Part shown: in pieces, positions 6,126-6,544 of the stretch
Layout: every line of letters starts with the position of its first letter
Position numbering within the stretch: position 1 is the stretch's first letter
DNA from: a bacterium
GTDB lineage: Bacteria; Arandabacterota; Arandabacteria; Arandabacterales; JALGWA01
Reading direction: 5' to 3'
Assembly: GCA_025774425.1 (NCBI GenBank)
Contig: JALGWA010000079.1
Location: 1 to 6,544 of the forward strand
DNA: 6,544 nucleotides
The notes under the pieces: generated by a model
What the model was told of the DNA's origin: nothing
The model's input: only the letters and a program-made list of their open reading frames with translations
The model's database searches: none
Position numbers and translations under genes: made by a program

Positions 6126-6544
6126 TGGACTATCTGGACCTCGCAAAGGACGTGGCGGCCCGGGCCAGGGCGAGGGGGGCGGACGAGTGCGATTGCCTGA
6201 TCGAAATCGGCACCAAGCTGTCCGTTACAGTGAGGGGCGGCGAGGTCGAGAGCATCGAGCGTGCAGCCTTCAAGGGGCTCGGACTAAGGTTCTTCAGGAA
6301 GAAGAGACTCGGCTTCGGTTTCACGACCGACCTTTCGGCGGCTTCCCTGGACGATCTCATACGACAATGCGCCGACTTCGCCGCGGTCTCTACTGCGGAC
6401 CCGGTCGTCGAAGTGCCCGAAGTGTCCGCCGCGGCCGCAGGTGACCTCGAGATCTTCGACGCCTCGGTCGACCGCATTCCGACAGCCGACAAGGTCGACC
6501 TCGTGCTCTCCTGCGAGCAGGCCGCCCTCGATTACGACAGCAGG
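6125..6544 (+). CDS. pmbA: TldE/PmbA-like subunit, N-terminal 140 residues
   Basis: Partner of TldD in the TldD/TldE protease. It belongs to the same fold, but characterised members usually lack the zinc-binding motif, which here would lie beyond the window. The frame starts at GTG 6125 (MDYLDLAKDVAARARARGADECDC) and stays open to the right edge. Its N-terminal domain parallels that of TldD: a helix with a RGADECD motif, a strand with LSVTVRGGEVESIERA, then KGLGLRFFRKKRLGFGFTTDL, the typical basic gly-rich strand pair of PmbA proteins. The start shares its G with the tldD TAG stop, a one-base overlap typical of coupled subunits. The position directly after tldD, and a start distinct from the TldD N-terminus, make TldE the best reading; a second TldD paralogue cannot be excluded without the C-terminus. 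Confidence 0.85.
   Translation, partial: MDYLDLAKDVAARARARGADECDCLIEIGTKLSVTVRGGEVESIERAAFKGLGLRFFRKKRLGFGFTTDLSAASLDDLIRQCADFAAVSTADPVVEVPEVSAAAAGDLEIFDASVDRIPTADKVDLVLSCEQAALDYDSR

Noticed and set aside
4761..6146. Open frame of 461 codons antisense to tldD
   Set aside because: It is a mirror of a GC-rich gene with strong codon bias; the product is His/Arg/Asp-rich without family motifs, while the plus frame has the complete TldD signature.

Overview
The window is about 65% GC and densely coded. It holds five protein genes, two cut by the window edges, and no RNA genes, CRISPR array or complete mobile element. The secreted OmpA-like protein with a DAP-type peptidoglycan-binding domain indicates a Gram-negative (diderm) bacterium. 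The internal FlgD-type Ig repeat and the glucodextranase-type module in a secreted GH57 protein are a style I associate with FCB-group or related candidate phyla. That placement is inference; no marker gene here fixes the lineage.

Layout. Positions 1-2282 (minus) carry the first 760 codons of a large secreted glycoside hydrolase family 57 protein. It starts at a TTG codon and runs off the left edge. A 207-bp divergent intergenic region (2283-2489) holds a promoter in each direction and a long inverted repeat (2341-2376) that overlaps the leftward -35 box. Positions 2490-3689 (plus) encode an OmpA-family envelope protein with a lectin-like jelly-roll middle domain. It converges on the exodeoxyribonuclease III gene (4557-3784, minus) across a 94-bp gap with a small GC hairpin. 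A second divergent region (4558-4727) separates the exonuclease from a plus-strand pair: tldD (4728-6125) and the start of tldE/pmbA (6125 to the right edge). The pair is joined by a TAGTG stop/start overlap.

How they fit together. TldD and TldE form a heteromeric zinc protease, so the overlap fits stoichiometric co-expression. The GH57 protein and the OmpA-like protein are both exported and transcribed divergently from one short region. They may share control, but nothing shows a functional link. Three of the five genes use non-ATG starts (TTG, GTG, GTG). In the GH57 gene and tldD, the longer in-frame starts upstream would lie inside the predicted promoter, so I chose the shorter starts.

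I see no convincing new multi-gene system. The points most worth a second look are the inverted repeat over the GH57 promoter, the altered sugar-site motifs of the GH57 domain, the lectin-OmpA fusion, and the possibly leaderless exonuclease mRNA.
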